Positions 17,148 to 25,503 of a stretch of DNA of 64,000 nt are shown here, piece by piece. The position numbers and the translations under genes were made by a program. Origin of the DNA: Actinomycetota bacterium (GTDB lineage Bacteria > Actinomycetota > Actinomycetes > Nanopelagicales > Nanopelagicaceae); NCBI GenBank assembly GCA_015660815.1, contig JACSDF010000005.1, positions 22,512 to 86,511 on the forward strand. Direction: 5' to 3'. The notes beneath the pieces were generated by a model. That model was not told the origin of the DNA. It searched no databases and saw only the letters and a list, made by a program, of their open reading frames with translations. The first letter of the stretch is position 1. Each line of letters opens with the position of its first letter.

Positions 17148-18236
17148 AGATTTACTTCGCTTGATCAATTTTTCAGCTATTTCATACAGTACTAATGCAC
17201 TAGCAGAGTTCGGATCAGAGATAACTACTGGCACGCCTGCATCACCGCCCAAGCGAAGATCAACACTAAATGGAATTTTTCCGAGAAGCGCGACCTCACT
17301 GCCTACTAATTGAGATAAACGCTTTGCGGTTTCTTCTCCCCCGCCAGATCCGAAGAGTGAAATCAATGCGCCAGTGGCTGGATCAATGTACTCCGACATG
17401 TTTTCCACCACTCCAACTATGTGTTGATGAATCTGATGCGCAATTCTTCCAGCACGTTCAGCAACTTCGGCGGCGGCAACTTGAGGAGTGGTTACTACTA
17501 AAATCTCTGAGGTTGGGATTAACTGGCCTAGCGAGATCGCTAAATCACCTGTTCCAGGTGGAAGATCGATGAGCAAAAGATCTAAATCGCCCCAATAAGC
17601 ATCCGAGAGAAGTTGTTCTAAAACTCTGTGCAAAAGCGGACCTCGATATGCAACGGCATCGCTACGTTCTGGTTTAAACATCTCCATGGAAACGCACTTC
17701 ACCCCAAAAGATTCAAGTGGGATGAACATCTGGTCAATCGCAGTTGGGCGTTGACCCATCAACCCCATTAATCTGGGAATCGAGTGGCCATATACATCGG
17801 CATCTAAGATTCCAACACGCAGACCTTTCATGGCTGCGGCGGCGGCAAGATTAACTGTTACTGAAGATTTTCCAACGCCGCCTTTTCCCGAAGCGATACC
17901 AATTACTCGTGTCAACGATTCTGGTTGCGCAAATGGAATAAATTTTTCGCGTCCATTACGCATAATTTTCTTTACGTTATCCCGTTGGGTCTGTGACATA
18001 ACTCCGAAAGTTAAATGTACGCTTTTAACTCCATCAATATTGGAGACTGCCGATGTTATATCTGTGCGCAGTCTGTCTTGCATCGGACAACCCGAGATGG
18101 TCAATAAAATCGAAACTGATACATTCCCATCCGACTCATTAACGTCCTCGACCATTCCAAGATCTGTAATAGATCGATGGAGCTCTGGATCTTGTACGGC
18201 CGTTAAAGCCTCTGCAATGCGCTCTAAAAGATTCAT
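17115..18236 (-). CDS. mrp: Mrp/ApbC-type P-loop ATPase, iron-sulfur cluster carrier
   Basis: A 373-residue protein thought to load iron-sulfur clusters onto apoproteins. The N-terminal MIP18/DUF59 domain (1-85) includes the conserved GCPMQ cysteine. The ATPase domain begins with the deviant Walker A GIASGKGGVGKSS near residue 113 and contains the PPGTGD motif. The C-terminal CxxC pair that holds a bridging cluster in many Mrp proteins is missing: after ENMSEYI the sequence reads DPATG. As far as I recall, mycobacterial Mrp (Rv1229c) lacks it too. It overlaps tatB as ATGA and follows the order htrA-tatB-mrp known from mycobacteria. Confidence 0.93.
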   Translation of the reverse strand: MNLLERIAEALTAVQDPELHRSITDLGMVEDVNESDGNVSVSILLTISGCPMQDRLRTDITSAVSNIDGVKSVHLTFGVMSQTQRDNVKKIMRNGREKFIPFAQPESLTRVIGIASGKGGVGKSSVTVNLAAAAAMKGLRVGILDADVYGHSIPRLMGLMGQRPTAIDQMFIPLESFGVKCVSMEMFKPERSDAVAYRGPLLHRVLEQLLSDAYWGDLDLLLIDLPPGTGDLAISLGQLIPTSEILVVTTPQVAAAEVAERAGRIAHQIHQHIVGVVENMSEYIDPATGALISLFGSGGGEETAKRLSQLVGSEVALLGKIPFSVDLRLGGDAGVPVVISDPNSASALVLYEIAEKLIKRSKSLLGVRLGIAT

Positions 18237-18538
18237 ATAAGATCTGGATCGATTCGAGCCTCAGGACGTTTAGTCTTAGTCACTGGTTTCTCATCCATTA
18301 AATCGGCCAGCTGTTTTTTAACAAAAGTCTTTGGGTGCAAGTCTTTCGGTTGCAAATTTTCAAAACCAGGTCCTAAATTCTCTTTAAGTTCTGCTGTTGC
18401 TATCTGCGAAAGATTACGAAGTTTTTTCAACATCTTCGCCGCTTCGGCTGCAACTTTTGGCAGCCGTTCCGGGCCAACTAATATCATCGCCAAAATTGCA
18501 AGGCCCATGAGTTCTCCAGCACCGATATCAAAGAACAT
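18233..18538 (-). CDS. tatB: Twin-arginine translocase subunit TatB
   Basis: A 101-residue protein with one N-terminal membrane helix starting FFDIGAGELMGLAILAMILVGPERLP, the Glu and Pro-Gly hinge typical of TatB, then an amphipathic helix and a polar Lys/Pro-rich tail. TatA cannot be strictly ruled out by sequence, but the position between htrA and mrp matches Rv1224 (tatB). TatC is not in this window. The Tat system would export folded cofactor proteins. NarG here is of the cytoplasmic-facing NarGHI type, so it is not an obvious client. Confidence 0.9.
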   Translation of the reverse strand: MFFDIGAGELMGLAILAMILVGPERLPKVAAEAAKMLKKLRNLSQIATAELKENLGPGFENLQPKDLHPKTFVKKQLADLMDEKPVTKTKRPEARIDPDLI

Positions 18539-18565
18539 TCCTATAGCCTATCTAAGAATTAGCTT

Positions 18566-19687
18566 TTAGCCTGGGGCAGCTATTAAAGTTAAAGTGGCAG
18601 AAAACTCTTTTCCGCCACGAATATAGACGAGCGTTATCTCATCTCCAACCTTTTTTGCACGCACGGCAACGATTAACTCTGAGGCAGTATTGATCTCTCG
18701 ATTTTCAAATCCAATGACGAGGTCTCCAGGTTTTAATCCAGCTAATTCTGCCGGTCCTCCAGCCAACAAACCTGATTTTGATTTAGCGATGAGGGCACCA
18801 AAACCAGTGAAATTCATATCAAGTGAAACGCCAAGTACCGGGTAAGTAGCTTTGCCAGTTTTTATCAGTTGGTCAGCAGTTGTTCGTGCCTGATTAATTG
18901 GTATCGCAAAACCTAAACCAATTGAGCCAGTCTGAGAAGTAGAACCCAAAGATGCGATCGCGGAGTTAACTCCAATAACGGCACCTGTTGAATCAACAAG
19001 TGGACCACCTGAGTTACCAGGGTTAATTGCAGCATCAGTTTGTAATGCATTTATAAATGAATTTTCTTCTGCCGATCCACCGGCGGTGACTGGTCGATCT
19101 TTAGCGCTAATAATTCCGAGAGTAACTGTTCCTGATAAGCCAAGCGGTGAACCAATTGCGATTACCGCATCTCCTACTTCAACTTTGTCACTATCGCCGA
19201 ATTGCAGTGCAGGGAAGTTGGAACCTGAAATTTTCAAGACCGCTAAATCATAGGATGCATCTCGACCTACCACGCTTGCGTTATAAACATCACCATTACT
19301 TAATCTGACTCGCAATGTTCCACCATCTTCGGCTGCGGAAGCAATAACGTGATTGTTGGTTAAAATATAACCAGAGCTATCAATGACAAATCCCGAGCCA
19401 GTTCCGCCTCCACGACTCGATCGAGTCGTAATAGAAACAACTGACGGAAGCACTCGAGCTGCAATTCCAGCGACGGAATCAGGTGCGCGCTCGATGGTGC
19501 TAGTTGATGAAACAATGTTCGCACTTTGAAAAAAAGTTCCGCCCGAAGAATTGACTCCTAAGAAACCACCGAGACTTCCGGCAAGTAAAGCAATAAGAAC
19601 GGTAAAACCTCGTGAACTCTTTTTAGGGGTTGGAACCTCCCACCAAGGAGATACGAATTCGCTCGTTTTTTTTCGGGGAAAGATCAT
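18566..19687 (-). CDS. htrA: HtrA/DegP-like membrane-anchored serine protease
   Basis: A 373-residue envelope quality-control protease. One membrane helix at about residues 28-45 anchors it, with the protease domain outside. The catalytic triad is visible as His113 (TNNHVI), Asp147 (YDLAVL) and Ser226 (GNSGGPL). A single PDZ domain fills about residues 280-365. In mycobacteria the equivalent gene Rv1223 lies downstream of sigE and rseA and degrades the misfolded-protein signal. Here those two genes are absent and an O-methyltransferase gene stands directly upstream, 12 bp away. Confidence 0.94.
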   Translation of the reverse strand: MIFPRKKTSEFVSPWWEVPTPKKSSRGFTVLIALLAGSLGGFLGVNSSGGTFFQSANIVSSTSTIERAPDSVAGIAARVLPSVVSITTRSSRGGGTGSGFVIDSSGYILTNNHVIASAAEDGGTLRVRLSNGDVYNASVVGRDASYDLAVLKISGSNFPALQFGDSDKVEVGDAVIAIGSPLGLSGTVTLGIISAKDRPVTAGGSAEENSFINALQTDAAINPGNSGGPLVDSTGAVIGVNSAIASLGSTSQTGSIGLGFAIPINQARTTADQLIKTGKATYPVLGVSLDMNFTGFGALIAKSKSGLLAGGPAELAGLKPGDLVIGFENREINTASELIVAVRAKKVGDEITLVYIRGGKEFSATLTLIAAPG

Positions 19688-19699
19688 GTGATTATTCTG

Positions 19700-20326
19700 C
19701 TATAACTTAGTGGCAACTAACAAACCATCTCCGACAGGAATCAAGGTACTCACCCAATGCTCTGTGTCATTTTTAATGATTTTCCCAGCATCGCGAAGAG
19801 AAACCGTCTTTGGATCACGTTGGGCTGGATCACAGACCTTTGAACCTCCAAAGAAATTATCAATTACGAGCGCACCACCGCTTCGTAAAATACGGTGAGA
19901 TTCAGAGATAACAAAGGCTAAATCCTCGGAATTGTGTCGCAGAACAACGAGATCATATGCGCGATCAGTGAGCTTTGAGATGACATCAAGTACTGGATTA
20001 GTGATAAGTCGAACCCTTGTCTGTGCAATTTCTGCATCGCTAAAAGCTAACCTGGCGATTCGAGTGTGTTCCATCTCATCATCAATAGATGTCAAAGTTC
20101 CGCCAATTCTCATCCCGTCAAGTAACCATAAACTTCCAACGCCTGAGCCAGTACCCACTTCAACAATTGATTGCGCAGACAATGTATAGGCAAGATGGCG
20201 AAGATATGCACCAGCACCTGGAGTTACATCAACTGCACCTAGTTCAAGTCCCCTCGCCCGGGCTTGGGATTTAAAGTGATCTTCGGCAATAAAGTTTTCA
20301 GCGTAAGAGTGAGGATCTATTTTCAC
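19700..20326 (-). CDS. SAM-dependent O-methyltransferase (Rv1220c-like)
   Basis: A class I Rossmann methyltransferase of about 208 residues. The SAM-binding motif is VEVGTGSGVGSLWLL, followed by SIDDEMEH. The usual DxD metal motif after the fifth strand reads DLVVLRHN, so the catalytic metal site of catechol-type enzymes looks altered. The whole length aligns by eye with Rv1220c, including the end VPVGDGLL. I place the start at GTG 20326, which overlaps the pepA stop as TAGTG; a GTG at 20344 is the alternative. The substrate is unknown. The gene sits where sigE and rseA would separate it from htrA in mycobacteria. Confidence 0.85.
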   Translation of the reverse strand: MKIDPHSYAENFIAEDHFKSQARARGLELGAVDVTPGAGAYLRHLAYTLSAQSIVEVGTGSGVGSLWLLDGMRIGGTLTSIDDEMEHTRIARLAFSDAEIAQTRVRLITNPVLDVISKLTDRAYDLVVLRHNSEDLAFVISESHRILRSGGALVIDNFFGGSKVCDPAQRDPKTVSLRDAGKIIKNDTEHWVSTLIPVGDGLLVATKL

Positions 20327-21813
20327 TAAAGGCCCATAATCCACGTCGTCAGCAAGCGAACACCGAAACCTGTGCCGCCCTTTGGATTTTCACCTGCATC
20401 AACTTCACTTCGCCCGGGACCGGCAATATCTAGATGCAGCCAGCGACGAGATCCTGCGAAATGCTCTAGAAACAGCGCTGCAGTCACTGAGCCAGCTGAG
20501 TAGTCAGCCTTACTTGCTGCATGATTAAAATCTGCGATATCACTTCTCAAAGAGTCCTTATAGTCATCAATGAGTGGCATTCTCCAAACACGATCACCTG
20601 AATCTAAACCGGCCTTAACAAAGGAGGAGGCAAGTAGATCATCCCGTGTATACATTGCAGCAAAGGTTCTACCGAGTCCAAGAGTTGCAGCCCCAGTAAG
20701 GGTAGCAATATCAATTAAATAATCGGGATTCAAATTTATATCTGCATAAGCCAAGCCATCTGCAAGAACAAGTCGACCTTCGGCATCGGTGTTAATTACC
20801 TCAACAGTTGTTCCGCCGTAGTGCTTAATAACATCACTGGGTCTTTGGGCGGTAGCCGAGATGGCGTTTTCGGCACACATCATTAGTGCAGTGACGTGAA
20901 CATCAGGTTGCAAATCTTCAAGAGCGGTGAGAGTTGCAAGAATTGCCGCGGCCCCTGCCATATCTGACTTCATCGGTATCATTAAATCGTAAGGACGTTT
21001 TAGCGAAACACCGCCGGTATCAAAAGTAATCCCTTTTCCAACGAGAACTACATGAGGAAGTGGTTTCTTTGCTTTCTTTGTGTTTTTTGGCATATAAGTC
21101 ACTTCGATAAAGCGCGGTCCTGAGACTTGTGAGGAATTACCAACTGCACGTAATCCACCGAACTCCTTTAACTCTCTACCGGCTAAGACACTGGTTTTTA
21201 ATCCGTTGGATTGTGCGAATTCTTGCGCCTTTCTAGCCATCCACTCAGGAGTTTTAATATTAGAAGGCGTATGAACCAGATCACGAGCGCGCGTAATCGC
21301 CTTCGCAAAAGCATTAGCAGCATTTATTGTCTCCTTATCATCAGTTGCTACGAGAAATGTTGGAACATCAGCGGGCTTTCCGCTCTTTAAGCTCCACAAG
21401 TAGGCGGCCATCGTAAGTGAAATCGCATGCGCTTGGATATCGATTTTGTTTAAAGCACACGCCGAATAAACGGTGATTTTCTTCCCACGAACTTTTCGAG
21501 CGATTGCAGTTGCGCACGTTCTCAAAGAATTTGTTGAGCCGTCACCAGCAGAGATCAAGAAGATGCGCTCGGTTTGTGTGTTGGCTTCACTAACAGGAAT
21601 CTCAAATATCTCACCCGCTTTACCAGTTGGTGAAAAAAATGAAAGCTCGTCTTGTAAATTTATTGCGAAATGCTTTTCAATATCCTGAATCAAACTCCCA
21701 GGAGCCTTAAACGAAAACTCATCTTCACGCTCACTCACATATGCCAGGGCTATTGCTTGTGCAGACGAAGCCGCAGATAACTCTATTGGTGCGCTGGTAA
21801 GTATCGAAGACAT
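20326..21813 (-). CDS. pepA: Leucyl aminopeptidase (M17)
   Basis: Cleaves N-terminal amino acids from peptides in the cytoplasm. This is a 495-residue two-domain protein: an N-terminal macro-like domain (1-165) and the catalytic domain with two-metal motifs. The hallmark NTDAEGRLVLADGL is present, with the upstream KGITFDTGG lysine/aspartate motif. Length is normal for the family. It begins with ATG 21813 and its stop is overlapped by the methyltransferase start. Nothing unusual is seen. Confidence 0.96.
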   Translation of the reverse strand: MSSILTSAPIELSAASSAQAIALAYVSEREDEFSFKAPGSLIQDIEKHFAINLQDELSFFSPTGKAGEIFEIPVSEANTQTERIFLISAGDGSTNSLRTCATAIARKVRGKKITVYSACALNKIDIQAHAISLTMAAYLWSLKSGKPADVPTFLVATDDKETINAANAFAKAITRARDLVHTPSNIKTPEWMARKAQEFAQSNGLKTSVLAGRELKEFGGLRAVGNSSQVSGPRFIEVTYMPKNTKKAKKPLPHVVLVGKGITFDTGGVSLKRPYDLMIPMKSDMAGAAAILATLTALEDLQPDVHVTALMMCAENAISATAQRPSDVIKHYGGTTVEVINTDAEGRLVLADGLAYADINLNPDYLIDIATLTGAATLGLGRTFAAMYTRDDLLASSFVKAGLDSGDRVWRMPLIDDYKDSLRSDIADFNHAASKADYSAGSVTAALFLEHFAGSRRWLHLDIAGPGRSEVDAGENPKGGTGFGVRLLTTWIMGL

Positions 21814-21841
21814 GCGTTAAAGGCTATCGCCTGCGACGCCT

Positions 21842-22021
21842 TTACTTCTTGACTAAAGAGACCGCGGCATGAAGTGCGGCGCTCAGATTATTAGCCTCTT
21901 CTGGGTTGAGCTCAACGACCAATCGACCGCCACCTTCCAGAGGAATACGCATGACGAGAGAGCGAGCCTCCTTTGTAACCTCCATTGGACCATCACCTGT
22001 ACGGGGTTTCATGGCTGCCAT
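21842..22021 (-). CDS. DUF3117 family small protein
   Basis: A 59-residue protein read directly from the minus strand. It begins MAAMKPRTGDGPMEV, continues with the strand pair SLVMRIPLEGGGRLVVEL, and ends in a helix finishing SLVKK. This sequence type is almost invariant across actinobacteria, yet its function is unknown. A good ribosome binding site (AGAGGAG) lies about 8 nt before the ATG. In other actinobacteria it also occurs near the O-methyltransferase and sigma-E region. Confidence is high because of the near-exact family match from memory. Confidence 0.92.
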   Translation of the reverse strand: MAAMKPRTGDGPMEVTKEARSLVMRIPLEGGGRLVVELNPEEANNLSAALHAAVSLVKK

Positions 22022-22124
22022 GTGGAGACTCCTCTTAAAGATTGGTGGTGAACTGCAAGAGGAGAAGTATCTCGCACATGATGGGTTAGTGGGAAATCGC
22101 CCTAAGGGCTCGTTGCAACTGCCG

Positions 22125-22316
22125 CTAGAAGCCTATGAATCCGCTTAAATGCGCCTTCCCAGCGGCAATTACCGCATCAACAGCCCGTACCGGCACGGTT
22201 AAGAGCTCAGCAATTTCAATCGCTGACATAGAGCGCAGATAATGCATTGTCAGAATACAGCGCTCCTCCTCAGATAGGGATGCGAGCAGCTCGGCCAAAG
22301 TAGTGGGCTCGCTCAT
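22125..22316 (-). CDS. Stand-alone sigma-70 region 4-like helix-turn-helix protein
   Basis: A 63-residue protein. The segment LSEEERCILTMHYLRSMSA then IEIAELLTVPVRAVDAVI has the order and spacing of sigma-factor region 4: an acidic helix, a turn, then a helix-turn-helix. No region 2 is encoded nearby, so it cannot work as a complete sigma factor. It may be a promoter-binding co-regulator, an anti-sigma-like decoy or a remnant. The gap to DUF3117 on one side (about 100 bp) and to the SRPBCC gene on the other (56 bp) carries no other gene. Reading frame intact; start ATG 22316. Confidence 0.7.
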   Translation of the reverse strand: MSEPTTLAELLASLSEEERCILTMHYLRSMSAIEIAELLTVPVRAVDAVIAAGKAHLSGFIGF

Positions 22317-22372
22317 GGGGATAAGGTTACTAGTCAGGTGTTAAGAGTAAGCCGCTTAAGTTGTCAGTGGAA

Positions 22373-22798
22373 TCAGCGAAATGTTCGTGCAAAACGCCCT
22401 AGTGAAATTCGCACACCTATATATAGGCCGGGGCACATTAAAAGAAATAGTGGACGAGGAGCTATGACCTCTTCCGACCAGTCAAAACGGGTTTGAGTAG
22501 CGTTAATTTCATGTAGTTCAAATTTACCCGTCCCTTTAATAATTGCGCCCGTATGTACAACATCGCACACAAATGGCGGAACCCACGAAGTTACTTCCAT
22601 TGTGTCTAAGATGCCTATGGATTTTATTCCGGTAAAAGCGCTTATTTTTGTTCCAATTCCATCCTGAATTGTCGAAGTAACCCAGACCTTCGTCGCGATC
22701 ATCCAATCGCCCTGTTTTTCCCAATCTGCCAGGGCATCCCACACTGATTGGATCGGTGCATCTATTACGAGAGAAATTGCTAGGTGGTTACTTCTCAT
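22373..22798 (-). CDS. SRPBCC-superfamily protein (polyketide cyclase/START-like)
   Basis: A 141-residue ligand-pocket protein. The opening SLVIDAPIQSVWDALADWEKQGDWM is the standard start of the fold, and the final long helix lies near residues 118-141. Conserved strands in between include FDWSEEV. Such proteins bind or modify small hydrophobic molecules; no specific ligand can be named. The ATG at 22798 overlaps the LOG-family stop as ATGA and is preferred over an in-frame start at 22840. Similar genes flank LOG-family genes in mycobacteria. Confidence 0.85.
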   Translation of the reverse strand: MRSNHLAISLVIDAPIQSVWDALADWEKQGDWMIATKVWVTSTIQDGIGTKISAFTGIKSIGILDTMEVTSWVPPFVCDVVHTGAIIKGTGKFELHEINATQTRFDWSEEVIAPRPLFLLMCPGLYIGVRISLGRFARTFR

Positions 22799-23328
22799 TG
22801 CTTGCACGCTTTCAATGCCTCGTCGACAGTATTGGCCCACGTAATTAACTCACGCATTCCTGGCTTGATAAATCTCTCTTCCTCAAGATGGAGAATCAGT
22901 TCATGTAATGGTCCAAAAATTCCAAATGGGTCAAGAATTACAATCGGCTTATCATGAAATTTTAAATAGCGGCCAACCCATATTTCAAAGAACTCTTCAA
23001 GTGTGCCGGCTCCACCCGGTAAAGTAATAAAGGCATCGGATATATCTGTAATCATCGCCTTACGCTCACCCATCGTTGTGACAATATGTAATTCATCATT
23101 CTCATGATCAGCAAACTCAATTTCAACTAGCGCTTGTGGAATTACGCCGACAGTGCGACCTTTCACTGCACGCGCACCCCGAGAAACTGCACCCATCATT
23201 GAAATATGGCCGCCTCCCGTTACGAGTTCCCACGATAAAGAGCCAATGCCTTCTCCTAGTTGATAGGCCAAATCCACATATTTTGGATCGATGCTTGGCG
23301 ATGAGGAACAAAATACTGCGATACGCAT
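22795..23328 (-). CDS. LOG-family (TIGR00730) nucleotide phosphoribohydrolase
   Basis: A 177-residue Rossmann-fold protein. The LOG signature PGGAGTLEE is at residues 104-112 and the earlier GERKAMI motif is at 87-93. Enzymes of this family cleave ribose-5-phosphate from nucleoside monophosphates; in plants and some actinobacteria (Rv1205) this releases active cytokinins. No isopentenyltransferase gene is in the window, so the substrate may simply be AMP-like. The ATG at 23328 is supported by a -10 box TATCCT 7 nt upstream and by the standard N-terminus MRIAVFCSSS. It is divergent from dapD. Confidence 0.9.
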   Translation of the reverse strand: MRIAVFCSSSPSIDPKYVDLAYQLGEGIGSLSWELVTGGGHISMMGAVSRGARAVKGRTVGVIPQALVEIEFADHENDELHIVTTMGERKAMITDISDAFITLPGGAGTLEEFFEIWVGRYLKFHDKPIVILDPFGIFGPLHELILHLEEERFIKPGMRELITWANTVDEALKACKQ

Positions 23329-23335
23329 ATGAGAA

Positions 23336-23352
23336 AGGATAGGGGTTAGGCT
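23336..23352. promoter_or_regulatory. Two leaderless -10 boxes, LOG-family gene and dapD
   Basis: On the minus strand TATCCT (23336-23341) lies 7 nt before ATG 23328. On the plus strand TAGGCT (23347-23352) lies 6 nt before ATG 23359. The whole divergent promoter fits in 30 bp. Confidence 0.5.
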
Positions 23353-23358
23353 TAGCCC

Positions 23359-24276
23359 ATGAACACCATTGCATCTGGCCACGCAATTACGACAATGTCG
23401 CATGGAAAGCTTTTGGATGCATGGTTTCCAGCTCCAACACTCGCCCCACTCAATCCAGATGTGCCGAGCGAACTACATGCCTTAGTCGGCAACGATGATG
23501 CACGTGAAGTCAGCCGTGAAATCGCAAGCCTTGAAATTAATCTCTCAGTACCACCAGCCTCGGCACTTGATGTCTATCTTCGCTTACATCTTCTCTCTCA
23601 TCGTTTGGTCAAACCACATGGTCTAAGTCTTGATGGAATCTTTGGTCTTCTCAATAACGTAGTGTGGACTTCGGCTGGTCCGTGTGCGGTTGAGGGCTTT
23701 GAACTCACTCGCGCCCGTCTTGGCGCAAAGAATGGGCATGTAACCATCTTTTCTATCGATAAGTTCCCAAGAATGGTGGACTATGTAGTTCCAAGTGGAG
23801 TGCGCATCGCAGATGCCGATCGGGTTCGATTAGGTGCACACCTAGCAGTCGGAACAACCGTAATGCACGAGGGATTCGTTAACTTTAATGCCGGAACTTT
23901 AGGTACATCAATGGTTGAAGGAAGAATTTCAGCTGGCGTAGTCGTTGGCGATGGCAGCGATGTTGGCGGTGGAGCTTCAATAATGGGCACTTTGAGTGGT
24001 GGCGGAAAAGAAGTTGTATCGATTGGAGAGAAAACTCTCCTTGGCGCAAACTCGGGTTGTGGAATTTCACTCGGTGACAACTGCATCATTGAGGCTGGCA
24101 CATACATCACTGCTTCTTCAAAATTGCGATTGCCTGATGGGCAGATTGTTAAAGCCGCCGTATTATCCGGTTCGAATAATTTATTATTCCGGCGTAACTC
24201 TTTAGATGGTGCATTAGAAGTGGTAAGTCGAACTGGTACTTGGGGTGGCCTTAACTCAATTCTGCACGCCAACTAA
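23359..24276 (+). CDS. dapD: Tetrahydrodipicolinate N-succinyltransferase DapD
   Basis: Adds succinate to tetrahydrodipicolinate in diaminopimelate/lysine synthesis, the step before DapC (encoded at 6603). The 305-residue length and the C-terminal left-handed beta-helix made of hexapeptide repeats (about residues 150-275, such as VRLGAHLAVGT and VVVGDGSDVGGG) match actinobacterial DapD. The ending GGLNSILHAN is also typical. It starts at ATG 23359 behind a leaderless-type promoter. Its last 21 nt overlap the convergent SpoIID-like gene. Confidence 0.94.
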   Translation: MNTIASGHAITTMSHGKLLDAWFPAPTLAPLNPDVPSELHALVGNDDAREVSREIASLEINLSVPPASALDVYLRLHLLSHRLVKPHGLSLDGIFGLLNNVVWTSAGPCAVEGFELTRARLGAKNGHVTIFSIDKFPRMVDYVVPSGVRIADADRVRLGAHLAVGTTVMHEGFVNFNAGTLGTSMVEGRISAGVVVGDGSDVGGGASIMGTLSGGGKEVVSIGEKTLLGANSGCGISLGDNCIIEAGTYITASSKLRLPDGQIVKAAVLSGSNNLLFRRNSLDGALEVVSRTGTWGGLNSILHAN

Positions 24277-25503
24277 GTCGCAGTAAGCCGACGGGATTTT
24301 AGTTCGACTCCGAAAAGTTTCTCCACGAAGTGTAAATTGAAGACCAGAACTTGACGTCGCTCGGATCTGACCAATTGTTCCACTTTCATTTCTAGTCAGG
24401 ATTTCTAGCTGAACGACATCTGGAAGCAAGAATGCTCTGGCAACTACAGCTTGTGAGAGTGTGCGATCCCACGTAACAAATCGCGGATTTAAGGTGATGT
24501 CTAAGCTACCTGGATCATCTACTATTTGTGTAAAGGCTCTTGTACTCCCCCATGCATTTACCGACAATTCCGTTTTCCCGCCTGAGGATGAGAAATAGTA
24601 AGCGGCAATTGGAAGGCTTGCTTGAGTAACTACTAACCCTGCCGTTTCCGTGACAACGCTTTTCCAGATTGCTCCAAATTTAAGTTCAATCTCCTTTGCA
24701 TATCCCAAAAACTTTTGATCTGAAATCTCTCCGTATAAATCACAATCACAATTCGCTCGATAAATTCCAGCTTTACTCAAAGCATATGATCGCGATGCCA
24801 CTGCCTGTGCCTGCAGGGCAGCGATTGGCCAAAAGGAAGGCATCTCACTAACACCCCATAGATACTCATCTGAAAGACGGACAGCATTAGTTAGTTCTAA
24901 CCTAAATCCAAGGGTCTTGTCTTTAACCGCCTTCACGACCATTTGGCCATATCGATATTTCCTAGTTGCACCAAGTTGAGTGACAGATATAAGCGCGTCG
25001 ACCCCTTCCAAATATCTCGTCCCGCTCCATCGAATAGTAAAGCTCCGATTCTTAGCAAAAGCATTTGATTTCTTATCGATAAGAACATTAGGCACAACGC
25101 TGGAGCCGAGAATTGAAAGATTCAGCGAAGCTCCGGCTGAAAATACGGCAATTGGAACAGCGTCTACCTGGCTACCAATATCGCCACTAAATAGTTGAAC
25201 TATTGCGCCAGGTGTTTTTGTGGATATTTTCGTACTGCTCAAGAGATGTCCAATATTGACTCTTAAAATCTTTAAATCATCAAGAGGCTCGACTAATACA
25301 TCTTTATAAAAATATTGCAGAATTTCCGTTGAACTTTTCCCTGCCAAAGCCATGGACCGAGCACCCATTTGTGACATACCAACGCCGTGGCCATACCCTG
25401 ATCCGCGAAAAGTAAATTCTGCAGGAAGTTCTTGAGCTGATGCCGGAGTGGTGAAGGCGGTAAGAAATATAATTGAAACGAGGAATGACTTAGACATCCT
25501 CAT
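24256..25503 (-). CDS. Secreted SpoIID/LytB-domain protein
   Basis: About 415 residues with a signal peptide (MRMSKSFLVSIIFLTAFTTPASA, cleaved after ASA). Two blocks are diagnostic: GYGHGVGMSQMGARSMA near the mature N-terminus and the central SpoIID core with LRLTNAVRLSDEYLWGVSEMP-type sequence and SRSYAL. In spore formers SpoIID is a lytic transglycosylase acting on stripped peptidoglycan; in non-sporulating actinobacteria it is taken to be a cell-wall enzyme. No sporulation genes are seen here. The position next to a polysaccharide exporter suggests wall or glycan remodelling. Starts at 25503 and 25497 are both possible. Confidence 0.87.
   Translation of the reverse strand: MRMSKSFLVSIIFLTAFTTPASAQELPAEFTFRGSGYGHGVGMSQMGARSMALAGKSSTEILQYFYKDVLVEPLDDLKILRVNIGHLLSSTKISTKTPGAIVQLFSGDIGSQVDAVPIAVFSAGASLNLSILGSSVVPNVLIDKKSNAFAKNRSFTIRWSGTRYLEGVDALISVTQLGATRKYRYGQMVVKAVKDKTLGFRLELTNAVRLSDEYLWGVSEMPSFWPIAALQAQAVASRSYALSKAGIYRANCDCDLYGEISDQKFLGYAKEIELKFGAIWKSVVTETAGLVVTQASLPIAAYYFSSSGGKTELSVNAWGSTRAFTQIVDDPGSLDITLNPRFVTWDRTLSQAVVARAFLLPDVVQLEILTRNESGTIGQIRATSSSGLQFTLRGETFRSRTKIPSAYCDLVGVQN

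Noticed and set aside
17115..18236. Mrp protein damaged because it lacks the CxxC cluster motif
   Set aside because: Actinobacterial Mrp proteins also lack it as far as I recall, so this is a lineage feature and not a defect.
22100..22118. Terminator for the sigma region 4 gene
   Set aside because: The GCCC/GGGC repeat has only a 4-5 bp stem with a tiny loop and is not followed by a T-run.
23781..24272. 163-codon minus-strand frame opposite dapD
   Set aside because: Proline/serine-rich shadow of the hexapeptide repeats of dapD; no ribosome binding site or known domain.
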